Assembly: GCA_963921795.1 (NCBI GenBank)
Contig: OY997651.1
Coordinates: 50,781,518-50,845,517, forward strand
Direction: 5' to 3'
DNA: 64,000 nt
From: Nannobrachium achirus
Lineage: Eukaryota > Chordata > Actinopteri > Myctophiformes > Myctophidae
The position numbers were made by a program, and so were the translations under genes. Shown here one piece after another: positions 44,898-57,775 of the stretch (the first letter of the stretch is position 1; every line of letters begins with the position of its first letter). A model generated the notes under the pieces. That model saw only the letters and a list, made by a program, of their open reading frames with translations. It did no database searches and was not told the origin of the DNA.

Positions 44898-45399
44898 TAA
44901 GGATGTGTCTACTATTTGTTTTTGTGAAATGCTTATTTGACACTGTAAATGACTGCTTGATTGCTTGATGAATGATGATTAACTTGATGTTTGGCTTTAT
45001 ATGTCCTGGCTGTGCTGCCTCTGTCTGCAAAATAAGTAAATAAATCCTATAGATAGACATATGGTGTCTAGAAAAAGAAGCACCTGTTTTACACTTTTTT
45101 TTGTTTATATTGTGTTACATTTGGGTACAAAATTAACTGCAGAAATCCGCTAAAACAACATTACAAAACCGCTAATATCCGCAATTTTTTTCGCGTGCAC
45201 GCGCGCTGCGCGCGCGTGCATGAGGTAATAGAGGTCGTGCACCCCCTGCTGGAAGAGGCTAGAATCGCCTATGCACATACATACATTCATACGATAATAA
45301 CCTTCCTTCCTATTTGTATGTTACCAACAGAGTTTTTTTTATTAAGTGTGCCTGCCATGCAATGGCAAAACACTTATTGTAATCCGCCATACTTAAGTC

Positions 45400-46237
45400 A
45401 GTAAGTAAGTCATGTTCTTGCAAATTTCTGCTCGTAATAACTGCCGCACAATTTACGCCACCCACGCAATATATACATCAAAACGTGCGGCTCGGCCGGG
45501 AATGGTGTGCTATTACTTTTCTAAGAGAAAAGTTGTATCGTTTAATTGATATTAATTTATTAGTGAATTAATTTTACCCATTGACTTATAATGGGAATCG
45601 CAAAAACTCACATTCAATATTTTTTTTCTCGCAAACCATAGGGGCTACAGTTTCAAAACTTGGAGAGGAGATGTATAATGATATCAAGGATTAAATAAAA
45701 AAATAATTTCGTCAGTTGGCCTCATGGTGGCGCTATAACAGTCCACTTTACCTTTCGGCCTGTAACTCTTGAACCGTGGGTCGGAAAATTAAAATTCCTT
45801 TTTCCCTGGATTCCTTGGGTCATGACGCATCTCCTCATATAGGCCACGCCCATTTGCGTCAGGATAGATTTTCCGCCATTTTGAATTTTCTTCAAAACAC
45901 ACTTTTTGCTCCTTTTCCTACATATTTTCTCCAAATGTCACAAAAATCGATACACACGATCTATGGACTCATGCGATAAACATATTTAAACGATATTTTG
46001 ATAGTCCATACCGTTCTTCCGTAACAGGGTTCCAAAGTTAGCGGGAGGAGCCCGTTTTGTAAGAAGTAGCCAGAAATCACAAACGAAACATCCAGTCAAC
46101 ACCAAATTTTAACCACAAGTGGGAGGCGCTATACTGAACAGATACCCAAAAGCATTTCCACTTCGACCCACAAACGCGCAAAACATAACCGTTTCATGCC
46201 AAAACGTGTTTTTCAGGGGGAACGACCCTCTCAAAAC
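45400..46237. repeat. Long fish repeat (GGCGCTATAACA type), left part
   Basis: CATGGTGGCGCTATAACAGT, ACTCTTGAACCGTGGGTCGG and CATAGGGGCTACAGTTTC are words of an abundant long non-coding repeat. It is interrupted by the hAT at 46238 and resumes at 47654. Classification uncertain. Confidence 0.5.
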
Positions 46238-47377
46238 TAGGGATGTGCCGAATACAAAATTCTTGGCCGAAACCGAATACCGAATACTGGAAACATTCCG
46301 CCGAATACCGAATACCGAATAGCCGAATAATACATGTATATAATTTATTTTGTATAATAAATGTTTGTACCATTGCTGTACCTTTGTTGTAAAGCTACCT
46401 GATTATGGCAAAACCTAACTTAAATAATAATCACCATATGGTTCCATAAAACATTTATTTCTCACTTTTGAATGCACACATAACAAAATAAAATATTTTC
46501 TCTTTGCAATGTTAGCATAAAACAAAGTAAAAATAGTGCAATTATTATTATTATTATTTGGAACTTTGGAAATCTCAGTTGGAACTGTTACCCCTGCTAC
46601 CCGATGCTGGATAAGCGGTTGAAGATGGATGGATGGATGAATGGATAATTATTTATGCATGTAGAGTAGGCTACATTATTTACATTTATTGTGTAGCAAT
46701 AAAACACTGACTTATAGTTTAATTATTGGAAACTAAAGAGCATAAATGCAATATTAGGCTTGTCGTTCAGAATGGAAAATAAAGTGGAACTTAGCGTGAG
46801 GGGGAGAGGATTACTTGACATTCAGTTAGTTGACACACGTACTGCACAAGCCAGACTGTGCTGTTTGACTATGTCAAATGACCAGTCAAATCAGGGTCAA
46901 CGAGTCATAGTTATTAACCTAACAGCCTAGGATAGCTGGCAATAATATGCGACGACACATCACATTGTTAAAGACGCATCATCACGCATCGCGAGTTTCG
47001 CGACCATTTCTCGTCTGCAAGCAGTTGGAGCCTTACATCGTGGATATTAATGTGTTGCTGTTGTCCTCTCCAATTGAACAGCCAAAGGTAGAAGATCTCT
47101 AAGTTATTAATCCAGTGGGAGCAATGGTTTCCAAGAGGTTTTAGCAACTTTTTTAAGGCAGCGAGCGGCATGAGTGTGTGACTGTGAAGAGGGGAGGGGA
47201 GGAGGGAGCAGCATGGAGAGCAGACTGCGTCGGAGCTCGGAGGGAAGGAAAACCTTTGATCTACAAGCCCACAGCACGTTGCACCCGCGACGCTTTGTGG
47301 GCTTGCAAATTGGCGTAGGGGTGTGTCTTGTGAGCCTGTGTATGTGTTTGAGCGAATGAGCACATACACACCCACGC

Positions 47378-47409
<32 letters not shown>

Positions 47410-47645
47410 AGTCAGTCCGATCGTCAGATACAACTGTGCGGAGATTTCTCAGAAATGTGCCGCGGGACGCGGTCCGGACATGGACTGCGGTCCGCCTATT
47501 GAGGACCCCAACTAGACCCCTGTCCTTCACACTATTCGGTGCTCAACTATTCGGTTTTAAAAGCTATCCAGCCGAAAACCGAAAATGCATTTTTAGCCAT
47601 TTTCGGCCGAAAATTTTCGGTGCCGAATATTCGGCCTCATCCCTA
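46238..47645 (+). mobile_element. hAT element (1.4 kb) with CCGAATA ends and 8-bp duplication
   Basis: Starts TAGGGATGTGCCGAATAC; the inverted right end is TAGGGATGAGGCCGAATATT. CTCAAAAC flanks it at 46230-46237 and 47646-47653. The interior has multiple CCGAATA words near both ends, a (TGGATGGA)n-tailed SINE end at 46605-46650, a dispersed hairpin and a (CA)n tract at 47366-47402. No transposase frame. Confidence 0.9.
47257..47314. repeat. Dispersed hairpin element inside a hAT
   Basis: GATCTACAAGCCCACAGC / GCTTTGTGGGCTTGCAAATT; both arms share the CCCAC / GTGGG variant. Confidence 0.8.
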
Positions 47646-47653
47646 CTCAAAAC

Positions 47654-47900
47654 GAAACACAAACGATCTCGGGAGCGACGGGACAACGTAATCGCCTTGC
47701 GGAACAAGAAACCATATTGCTAATGCTAACACATGCTAATGCTAACAAATGCTAATGCTAACAAAGATGCTAATGTTAACACATACAAGGTTGCACACAC
47801 TTAGCGAGCTGCAGGCACACTTAAAATTTCTTCGAAATTTTCTTTTCTAGTTATTTTTATTTTTTCAGAAAAGCTGTCGAGACATTTTAACAATAATGGC
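47654..47900. repeat. Long fish repeat, right part, with GCTAATGCTAACA reiteration
   Basis: Four ATGCTAATGCTAACA units at about 47716-47775, then AAATTTCTTCGAAATTTTCT and TTTTCTAGTTATTTTTATT, the usual end of this repeat type. Confidence 0.55.
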
Positions 47901-47918
47901 ATTTTTATGTATTCATAT

Positions 47919-48479
47919 CAGTGGTTCTCAAACCTTTTAATTTCAAGGACCCCTGGATCTGTCCCATTTAACGCCACCATCTGGCCGATTTTTTGCAAAA
48001 CACATTTTTGGACACTGCTCCTACAGATTTTGCCCTAAAATCATGCAAAGCGGTACACAGTATGTCTACAGTCCTGTCAACATGGATATGTCCCATTTAG
48101 CGCCACCATCAGGACGATTTTAGCAAAACACATTTTTGCACACTGCTCCTACAGATTTTGCCCTAAAATCATGCAGAGCGGCACGCAGTATGTCTAGAGT
48201 ACTGTCATCAACATGGATCTGTCCCATTTCTAAGCAATACATTGCCACGTACATCCCCCTACACCCAGACACTTACAGGCCTATTTGTGTATACATGTGA
48301 CCTGATGGTCGTTTATCTCCGATTAGGGAGTCTTACTGGTTTCAAGGACCCCCATAACTGGGCCTTATGGGTCCATAGTTTCATTTCTACACTCTCAGAG
48401 TTACAGACACGTAATGGTCCATTTGGAACCCCCTCAATGACCGCAGATGGTCCCTGGAACCCACTTTGAGAACCACTGT
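47919..48479 (+). mobile_element. hAT-like repeat split by a CTGG-ending repeat
   Basis: CAGTGGTTCTCAAACC start and GAGAACCACTG end. The 8-bp flanks (ATTCATAT and TCCTGGAT) do not match, so the ends may come from different copies. Confidence 0.55.
47954..48339 (+). mobile_element. Inserted repeat ending CTTACTGG, with 13-bp flanking duplication
   Basis: Two direct copies of about 125 bp (GGATCTGTCCCATTTA...) plus the end GACCTGATGGTC and TCTTACTGG. TTTCAAGGACCCC occurs at both boundaries (47941-47953 and 48340-48352). It shares its body with 39517-39751. Confidence 0.55.
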
Positions 48480-48639
48480 CCTGGATGTGTTTACATTACA
48501 AACTGTTATCGACCGATAAACAAGAGTTATGGTGTCTGAATCTCAAATGGTATTGGCACCTCTCTACTTGAACATGAATTATTATTCTCCACCATAATCC
48601 TGGATCAAGTGAGGGAGTGTTAAAACAGGAAAAAGTTCA

Positions 48640-49016
48640 CCAACATCAGGACCCTGCCTGCTTGTTAAAGCAAGTAAAACAAGTCTCCCCTCTCGTTCAG
48701 TGCTGCTCCTCTCTGACGACGACGGTTCCGTATCACTGGAATCAGCATAAATGTGCTAACCCCGGCTGGCTTCCCGCAGAGCAAAGCTTTAATGATATGT
48801 ATGGTGGCTGTCTGTCTCGTCCCGACCCTCTAATTATTGCACACGCCGTGATTCGGAGTGGCATCCATTTAGATTCCATTAGGCTCCTGGCTGGGGAGAC
48901 GACGGTGGCGCTAATGCAGTGCTTCCATCCTGCTGCCAGCGTTGCCAAGGTTTGCAAGAGAAATAAGCAACTAATGTCCAAGAAAACAAGCCCAAAAGAA
49001 GTGACTATCTACTAGG
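48640..49016. other. Apparently single-copy block, possible conserved non-coding element
   Basis: Repeat-free; contains CTCTAATTATTGCACACG and TTAGATTCCATTAGGCTCC. A 132-residue frame crosses it but shows no recognisable domain. Confidence 0.3.
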
Positions 49017-49017
49017 C

Positions 49018-49250
49018 CAGGGGTCTTCAACAGGGGGTCCGGAACCCCTAGGGGGTCCTCAGAGTTACTACAGGGGGTCCTCAAAATCTTTGTGTGATAG
49101 AAGCTTTTTTTTCTCCTTTTCTATATTAACCAATTGAGTTGAACCCTAGCGTCCATATTCTGAGAACTTTAGCCAAAAACAACACCTCACGCTGTGAGGC
49201 GCTGTGAGCTTGTAGATCAGCTATTTTCGGCAAAGAGGTTTGGTGTAGAG
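49018..49250 (+). mobile_element. hAT (family E) fragment with hairpin remnant
   Basis: CAGGGGTCTTCAACAGGGGG start; AACACCTCACGCTGTGAGGC and GAGCTTGTAGATCAGC remain of the hairpin. It is truncated at a GTAG repeat; the complete relative is at 51333-51760. Confidence 0.7.
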
Positions 49251-49274
49251 GCGGAAAAGAGCAGACTAAGTACT

Positions 49275-49365
49275 AGGTAGGTAAGTAGGTAGGTAAGTAG
49301 GTAGATAGGTAGATAGATAGGTCGGTAGGTAGGTAAGGTCGGTCGGTAGGTAGGTAGTTACATTA
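49275..49365. repeat. (GTAG)n microsatellite
   Basis: GTAG with GATA and GTCG variants. Confidence 0.9.
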
Positions 49366-49679
49366 GAAAGATAGATACTGTTGTTCCCTATTGAGCTTGG
49401 CACATTTCCTGGGGCAAGCTGCCCAGATCACACATGTCACACGTGTCTTCTTATTTTTTCACTCTCAAAAAGCGCCTACAATGTAGTGCATTTGAAACTA
49501 CATTGCAGTGTACATCATGGGGTGATCACGGCTTGCCTCCTGTGAATTGTTTTATTTAATCTTTTGTTTATTTTCTGTTTATTCTGTCTGCTGAGTGAGG
49601 TCAGCAGACAAAGTGACGTGAGTGAGATGAAAAGAACCTGGGTGAAATGTGCCAATCTCAACAGGAAACAAAGGTAGAT

Positions 49680-49895
49680 AGAACTCCATATCAGATGAGT
49701 TTTATTTTCTATTATTTGGTCACATTTCGCCACAGTTTGTAAGGGTATACACACTAAAGAAACGGTAACAGTTCTAGCACATTATCTTCTTGCAGGAGTA
49801 TGTGTACTGTACTGTACAGTGTACAGTATGTGTGACAAAGTTACCCCTTCTAATCCAACCCTGGCTGTATCCATATCAATACATAACAGTGTTGG
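49680..49895. repeat. Direct duplication, copy 1
   Basis: CTCCATATCAGATGAGTTTT through CTGGCTGTATCCATATCAA; repeated at 50800-50975 with small indels. Confidence 0.85.
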
Positions 49896-50159
49896 ACAAC
49901 TACAGCACCAATATTTACAGGCAACTTTATGGAAAAAAAACAGGCCCAAAGTCACTTATACTAAGCAAACATGGCAACACTGCCTGCTGCTGCTGTGTGT
50001 GTAAATGAAGAGAGTGGAAGCATTATGATGAATGAATGATTGGACCATTTAATAGCAGTTACATTAAACCTACATTAGCAAACCCCCCGCTGCTGACAAA
50101 CAGTGTTACTCTCGCTACTGTCGCTCTCCCCATACCCCCCTTGCTGCCACCTTTTCCTC

Positions 50160-50405
50160 CATTGAGGCACTGGAGGGAGGAATTTCAAGTTTAAATGACC
50201 ATAACTTGGTCTCCTGTGTGCAGGGTGATTAGCATATGGGTATTAGTGATGGACAATAATTGGCCCGCTAGATATTTCACTGGGATCTCGTTAGCTCTCT
50301 GAGTGCAACATACGGCCGCAGCTCTGGCTGCCCCGTTCTGCTCTAGGGAATGGTGTTCCACTGACGAGGGCTTAGAGCACGTTAACAAGGCAGCATTACA
50401 TACTG
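50160..50405. other. Apparently single-copy block, possible conserved non-coding element
   Basis: Repeat-free with GGTGATTAGCATATGGG and GGACAATAATTGGCCC. Confidence 0.3.
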
Positions 50406-50438
50406 TAGATATAGGTAGGCCTAAATAGGTAGGAAGGA

Positions 50439-50505
50439 AGGAAGGTAGGTAGGTAGGTAGGTAGGTAGGTACCGGTAGGTCGGTCGGTCGGTCGGTCGGC
50501 AGGTA
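50439..50505. repeat. (GTAG)n/(GTCG)n microsatellite
   Basis: GTAG units passing into GTCG. Confidence 0.92.
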
Positions 50506-50799
50506 CATTAGATAGATCGATTGTATAGGCATACCTGGAACCAAACATTTTTAGATGGGGCCCGGCGGCCAAATACATTGCATTTTGGGTGGTCCTTGAC
50601 ATGAAAAGGTTTGAGCGCCACTGATATAGCATATAGCGTCTTTTCAGAAAACTGTTGGGATTAAGGGGACATTTTTAGAATCGACCTCAGGTCTTAATGG
50701 GATTACAAAGAAGACATTGACTCCCCCTCCCCCCCATCAAATCCCATAACCCCAACCGTCACCCCATACCCCTCTACCCCCATAACCCCCAACTCCATA

Positions 50800-50975
50800 T
50801 CAGATGAGTTTGATTTTCTATAATTTACGTACGGTACGGTTCTATCACATTATCTTCTTGCAGCATTATGTGTACTGTACTGTACACAGTGTACAGTGTA
50901 CAGTATGTGTGACAAAGTTACCCCATCTAATCCAACCCCTGGCTGTATCCATATCAACATAACAGTGTTGGATGT
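50800..50975. repeat. Direct duplication, copy 2
   Basis: Matches 49680-49895; internal TGTACTGTACTGTACA run differs in length. Confidence 0.85.
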
Positions 50976-51332
50976 GAAGGTGACTCCATTAATAGACCTG
51001 ACAAGCAATCATAAACAATGCATTGTTTTATTATAATGTATAAAGTTGCTGACTAATAGAAATGTAATATTTATCTATTATAGTTGACAAATTTGCTGAC
51101 TAATGCAGTTTGCTCCATGTTCAGATCAATAGCGGCTTGCTAAATAATGCTGGAGAACACACATTACCCACAATGCAGTACTGGAGGTGACTCCAGCCAA
51201 GGACTTGCTGCTACATACATGTGTGCAGAGCCATCAAAGTAACTGAGTATATTTACTCTTTACTTTATATCAAGGACTTGCATGAAGATATTTAGAGGAG
51301 AAAAAAGGTCAAAATGTGGTCATTGTATAGAC

Positions 51333-51760
51333 CAGGGGTCTTCAACAGGGGTCCGGGACCCCTAGGGGGTCCTCAGAGTTACTACAGGGGGTCCTCCAAA
51401 TCTTCCAATCCTTTTTATATTAATAACTTGAACCCTAGTGTCCATATTCTGAGAACTGTAGCCAAAAATAGCCGATCTACAAGCTCACTGCGAGGCGTTG
51501 TGAGCTTGTAGATCGTCTATTTTTGGCAAAGAGCTTTGGTGTAGAGGGAAAAAGAGAAAACTAAGTACTGAGTGAAAGGTCAAGTGTATTAAGTATTGAT
51601 GGTTCAAGTGGTTAAATATCTGAAAACACAGATTGACATGAATCCAAAATACACTGATGATTGTGCTGTCAAACAATGAAACTATATGGAATCTGGGGGT
51701 CCCTGCTTCATCTGTCTCTCAGCTAAGGGGTCCTTGGCCTGAAAACGTTGAAGACCCCTG
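51333..51760 (+). mobile_element. hAT element (family E), complete, 8-bp duplication
   Basis: CAGGGGTCTTCAAC / GTTGAAGACCCCTG perfect 14-bp ends; GTATAGAC at 51325-51332 and 51761-51768. 428 bp, no coding, one hairpin. Confidence 0.95.
51461..51527. repeat. Dispersed hairpin element, family E host
   Basis: GCCAAAAATAG paired with CTATTTTTGGC; stem GATCTACAAGCTCAC / GTGAGCTTGTAGATC perfect; 11-nt loop. Confidence 0.92.
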
Positions 51761-52229
51761 GTATAGACCCACCAGAAAGGAGATTGCAGAATGTCCAGCA
51801 TTATCAGCCAAATGGCGCAGATTATGCAGGTGTCACTTTTTTTTCTTCAAAAAGAGCGCATAATTGCATAATTTCCACCCACATATTTTGCAACTTCTCG
51901 CGTATTTCGCAAACATTTAGCATATTCCTCAACCTTTTGAAAAGTAATCTTGCCACTAGTGGGGCCAGGAATCTGGAAAAGTAATGCGGCAGTGAGACGT
52001 TTTCTACCCCTGCAAGAGGTTGAATGTGACTAAAGATGAGGCCAGGACCATTGTCAGACTAAAGATGAAGCCAGATATTGAAGTCAGCTACCGTAGCGAA
52101 CATCATTTGTTTCTTTTGTTCCCAAGGTATATAGAGCCATTATGTGAATGAATGATAGAGGCAGACTCCATCACCCCTCACCCTGCGTACAGCCATATAT
52201 CAGCTCCAAGCGAGAGACAGCCGCTGAAT

Positions 52230-52520
52230 CTCTGCGTCCACGTCTGAAGACGCGTCTTATGACCCGTCTGATGCCGCGTCCGTGCTTAAATAGCGGTCAA
52301 GACGCAGCTTTGCGTCCAGGACGGAGCTCCCGCGGCTCAAGACGCGATTCTCGGTTTCAATCACTTCAATCACGTCTTTGCGTCTTCTAGACGCGAAACC
52401 GCGGCTCAAGACGCGATTCTCGGTTTCAATCACGTCTTTTAACCTCAAAGACGCGGCTTGGACACTACAATCGCGTCTTTGATCCCAAAGACGAGGCTTG
52501 GAATCGCGTCTGGCTGGAAC
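52230..52520. repeat. Subterminal GACGCG/CAAAGACG repeats, left arm, outer block
   Basis: Alternating CAATCGCGTCTTTGATCCC and CAAAGACG(A/C)GGCTTGG words form many small hairpins; GACGCGATTCTCGGTTTCAA occurs twice. A second block is at 52865-53090. Confidence 0.85.
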
Positions 52521-52763
52521 TCGGTGTGGCCGTAAAGGAGACATGTAACCCGCAAAGTCTGCTGTGTGCTGTCCTTGTATCTATTAGATACATTTTACTA
52601 TTATTTATTGTCAATGGAACATGCTATATTCTACCATATTGTCGGCATTATAGTGTGTCATAACGTTTTTAGTGCGAAAATATATCTTTTCGTTTCTTTT
52701 TTTTTTTAGCATTTAAAAAAAAAAGGCAGGTTATATCTGCCTGGATTCATGGCACAGAACAGA

Positions 52764-52835
52764 ACGTTTAGCTCAGTCGCTAGAGCGGCCGCCCCGTTGA
52801 CCGGAGGTTGCCGGTTCGATCCCCGCCTCAGTCAC
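52764..52835 (+). repeat. tRNA-like sequence (left arm)
   Basis: TTTAGCTCAGTCGCTAGAGC (A box and D arm) and GGTTCGATCCC (B box) with a nearly paired T arm. The acceptor stem does not pair, so this is a tRNA pseudogene or SINE head rather than a working tRNA. Confidence 0.6.
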
Positions 52836-53219
52836 TCTTTATTTCTAAGCACTGTGAAACACGTTTTCTTGCGGCTCCAGACGCGAATCTCGTTTCAATC
52901 ACGTCTTTGAGCCAAAAGACAGGGCTTGGACCGCGTCTTTGGGCTCAAAGACGGGGCTTGGACACTACAATCGCGTCTTTGGGGGCTTGGACCGCGTCTT
53001 TGAGCCCAAAGACGGGGCTTGGACACTACAATCGCGTCTTTGATCCCAAAGACGTGGCTTGGAGGCTACCGCGTCTGGCTGGAACTCGGAGCGGAGTCAA
53101 GTTCATTGAAAATAACGGGCCGTATGTTTTGACGCGGCGCCTCCGTGTGGCCGATGTGTCTAGTGTGTGTTCCCCTTCAGACGTCTGCTGTCTGCTCTCC
53201 GTGAAAAAAAAAAAAAAAA

Positions 53220-53849
53220 GGGTGTCTATTGTATGTATTTTTTGATGGAGAATTCAAATATTACCTTCTTTTTTGCATAGGACAACTCTAACCTGCATCA
53301 ATTGGTATTTTATAATTGCCAATTGTACCCTATCCATCTAAAAAACAAATTGGATGTCTATTGTAGGTATTTTTTGATGGAGAATTCAAATATGACCTTC
53401 TTTTTTGCATAGGACAACTCTAACCTGCATCAATTGGTATTTTATAATTGCCAATTGTACCCTATCCATCTAAAAAACAAATTGGATGTCTATTGTAGGT
53501 ATTTTTTGATGGAGAATTCAAATATGACCTTCTTTTTTGCATAGGACAACTCTAACCTGCATCAATTGGTATTTTATAATTGTCAATTGTACCCTATCCA
53601 TCTAAAAAAACAAATTGGATCTCTATTGTATGTATTTTTTGATGGAAAATTCAAATATTACCTTCTTTTTTAGATAGGACAACTCTAACCTGCATCAATT
53701 GGTATTTTATAATTGCCAATAGTACCCTATCAATCTAAAAAAAAACAAATTGGATCTCTATTGTATGTATTTTTTGATGGAAAATTAAAATATTACCTTC
53801 TTTTTTTAGATAGGACAACTCTAACCTGCATCAATTGGTGCATCAACCT

Positions 53850-53850
<1 letters not shown>
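53220..53850 (+). repeat. 133-bp tandem repeat, five units
   Basis: Each unit has TTTTTTGATGGAGAATTCAA, AGGACAACTCTAACCTGC and ATTGGTATTTTATAATTG. The right arm has four units. Confidence 0.92.
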
Positions 53851-53894
<44 letters not shown>

Positions 53895-53910
53895 GTATCT
53901 ATCTATTTAT
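53851..53910. repeat. (ATCT)n microsatellite (left arm)
   Basis: About 60 bp with one GTAT variant; the right-arm counterpart is about 85 bp. Confidence 0.95.
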
Positions 53911-54146
53911 ACTTCACCTTTAGTCAAGAAGAGAGTTCAGCCTCAGGAACTTGCACACCTGGAACTGTGTCATGACTGTGTCATGGAGCTAAGCAGAACT
54001 ATGTTAAATACTCACAATGAGTCTGATGGACCAATCAGAGTGGTGGTGGGGGGAGGGATCAACAATAGACAGAAACTGGATAATGCTTTGTTAACTGTCC
54101 CACCTAAGTCCCTGCTAGTCTGAACAAATCACCTTCCCTCTCATAA

Positions 54147-54206
<60 letters not shown>

Positions 54207-55360
54207 ATTTATATAAAGCTGCTCTTGCATTTGAATTCAAGTCTGACACAAGTTAAGGTTAACTTAGGTAGTAGTTCATTTTGCTGGCTTTTGTGTGTGA
54301 GTGTGTAGGCCCACAAATTATTATAATTGTCTGTCATTAAGTGACTCAAAGGGAGACGTCTAATGGGTGTTTATTATTTTAATATTAACTGTGGGAAGAT
54401 TATATATATTTTATTTTGCACTTACAGTGTTGTGATATTATTCCTGAAGGAAGAGGGGTATTTTCACAGCCCAGGCTTTGAACCTAAATGCTGTTTACAT
54501 GCTCTATAAATATTTATTTCTATATAAAACTCAGTTGTGTGGAGTTATTGTGTGCCTTTTCTTGTAGCTAAAGAGTCCATTTGTTCACTAGACATTAAGT
54601 CAAGGTTACTATTTTGAGTTGAAGCCAAGTGTTTTATTACTTTGTGGTTTAACATTATTTAAAAGGCAAATTCATTGTTATGGTTACTTTAGAAGACTGC
54701 TTTTGCATTCATGAGTTAAAAAGAGAGCCAAGCTAATTCAAAGAGTTAAGTTAAAGGAACACAAAACGTGACTTAACTCACAGCTGCCATTGGACAGACA
54801 GTTATAACATACTCTTATCTTTCACAGAACAGACAATTATCATTTATTTTATCTATTTGAGACATGTAGCTGCTCTAGGGGAAATAGAGCATTAATTTGG
54901 GATCAGCCTATTCAATTGATAATGAACAATGGGTGCCAGTTTCTAAGTAGTTAAGCATATTACCATAACAATATATGTGGCCTAGACATGGATATTGCCC
55001 ACTCAACTCGTAATCTACAGAAATGTCCACCACATCACACAGTATAAAACCTAGTAGAGAAATCTGCCTTCTCCTGTATTGTATTAGTGACATTCATTAA
55101 TAAATAGTAAAATAACAGGACAGAGCAGAACAGGCCTCTGCTGTGTCTTTATTATGGGTGCATTCCAATGCAAATGGATACTCTGGAACAATCTGAAACA
55201 ATGTATCTTTCCTGTGGCTGTTATAATGAACACAAACAGATCAGAACGTAATTTAACATTAACCAGTTACATTTATCATACAACAATGTAAGGGATGGAT
55301 TCCTTTCTATTGTGTGAGTTACTTAAATGCTGATCAATATGTGAATCTGGCTCTTATCAG

Positions 55361-56230
<870 letters not shown>

Positions 56231-57384
56231 CTGATAAGAGCCAGATTCACATATTGATCAGCATTTAAGTAACTCACACAATAGAAAGGAATCCATCCCT
56301 TACATTGTTGTATGATAAATGTAACTGGTTAATGTTAAATTACGTTCTGATCTGTTTGTGTTCATTATAACAGCCACAGGAAAGATACATTGTTTCAGAT
56401 TGTTCCAGAGTATCCATTTGCATTGGAATGCACCCATAATAAAGACACAGCAGAGGCCTGTTCTGCTCTGTCCTGTTATTTTACTATTTATTAATGAATG
56501 TCACTAATACAATACAGGAGAAGGCAGATTTCTCTACTAGGTTTTATACTGTGTGATGTGGTGGACATTTCTGTAGATTACGAGTTGAGTGGGCAATATC
56601 CATATCTAGGCCACATATATTGTTATGGTAATATGCTTAACTACTTAGAAACTGGCACCCATTGGTCATTATCAATTGAATAGGCTGATCCCAAATTAAT
56701 GCTCTATTTCCCCTAGAGCAGCTACATGTCTCAAATAGATAAAATAAATGATAATTGTCTGTTCTGTGAAAGATAAGAGTATGTTATAACTGTCTGTCCA
56801 ATGGCAGCTGTGAGTTAAGTCAAGTTTTGTGTTCCTTTAACTTAACTCTTTGAATTAGCTTGGCTCTCTTTTTAACTCATGAATGCAAAAGCAGTCTTCT
56901 AAAGTAACCATAACAATGAATTTGCCTTTTAAATAATGTTAAACCACAAAGTAATAAAACACTTGGCTTCAACTCAAAATAGTAACCTTGACCTAATGTC
57001 TAGTGAACAAATGGACTCTTTAGCTACAAGAAAAGGCACACAATAACTCCACACAACTGAGTTTTATATAGAAATAAATATTTATAGAGCATGTAAACAG
57101 CATTTAGGTTCAAAGCCTGGGCTGTGAAAATACCCCTCTTCCTTCAGGAATAATATCACAACACTGTAAGTGCAAAATAAAATATATATAATCTTCCCAC
57201 AGTTAATATTAAAATAATAAACACCCATTAGACGTCTCCCTTTGAGTCACTTAATGACAGACAATTATAATAATTTGTGGGCCTACACACTCACACACAA
57301 AAGCCAGCAAAATGAACTACTACCTAAGTTAACCTTAACTTGTGTCAGACTTGAATTCAAATGCAAGAGCAGCTTTATATAAAT

Positions 57385-57450
<66 letters not shown>

Positions 57451-57690
57451 TTATGAGAGGGAAGGTGATTTGTTCAGACTAGCAGGGACTTAGGTGGGAC
57501 AGTTAACAAAGCATTATCCAGTTTCTGTCTATTGTTGATCCCTCCCCCCACCACCACTCTGATTGGTCCATCAGACTCATTGTGAGTATTTAACATAGTT
57601 CTGCTTAGCTCCATGACACAGTCATGACACAGTTCCAGGTGTGCAAGTTCCTGAGGCTGAACTCTCTTCTTGACTAAAGGTGAAGTATAA

Positions 57691-57774
<84 letters not shown>

Positions 57775-57775
<1 letters not shown>

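Larger units (their letters stand above)
43821..45273 (+). mobile_element. Internally deleted hAT (ZMYM-like transposase) with 8-bp duplication
   Basis: Both ends read CATAGGCGATT inward (14 bp with one mismatch). CACATACA flanks the element exactly at 43813-43820 and 45274-45281. It retains the N-terminal TTF-type zinc-finger region and the C-terminal dimerisation region of a hAT transposase but lacks the catalytic core, as in Ds-like deletion derivatives. GTGCA/TGCAC palindromes lie near each end. Confidence 0.92.

Noticed and set aside
48617-49015. 132-residue frame
   Set aside because: No recognisable domain, no paralogue in the window, and the block looks like non-coding unique DNA; coding status unsupported.
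52808-53245. Frames over the GACGCG repeats (also 58202-58534 and 58948-59223)
   Set aside because: Arg/Ser-rich translation of subterminal repeats; present in mirror image in the other arm.
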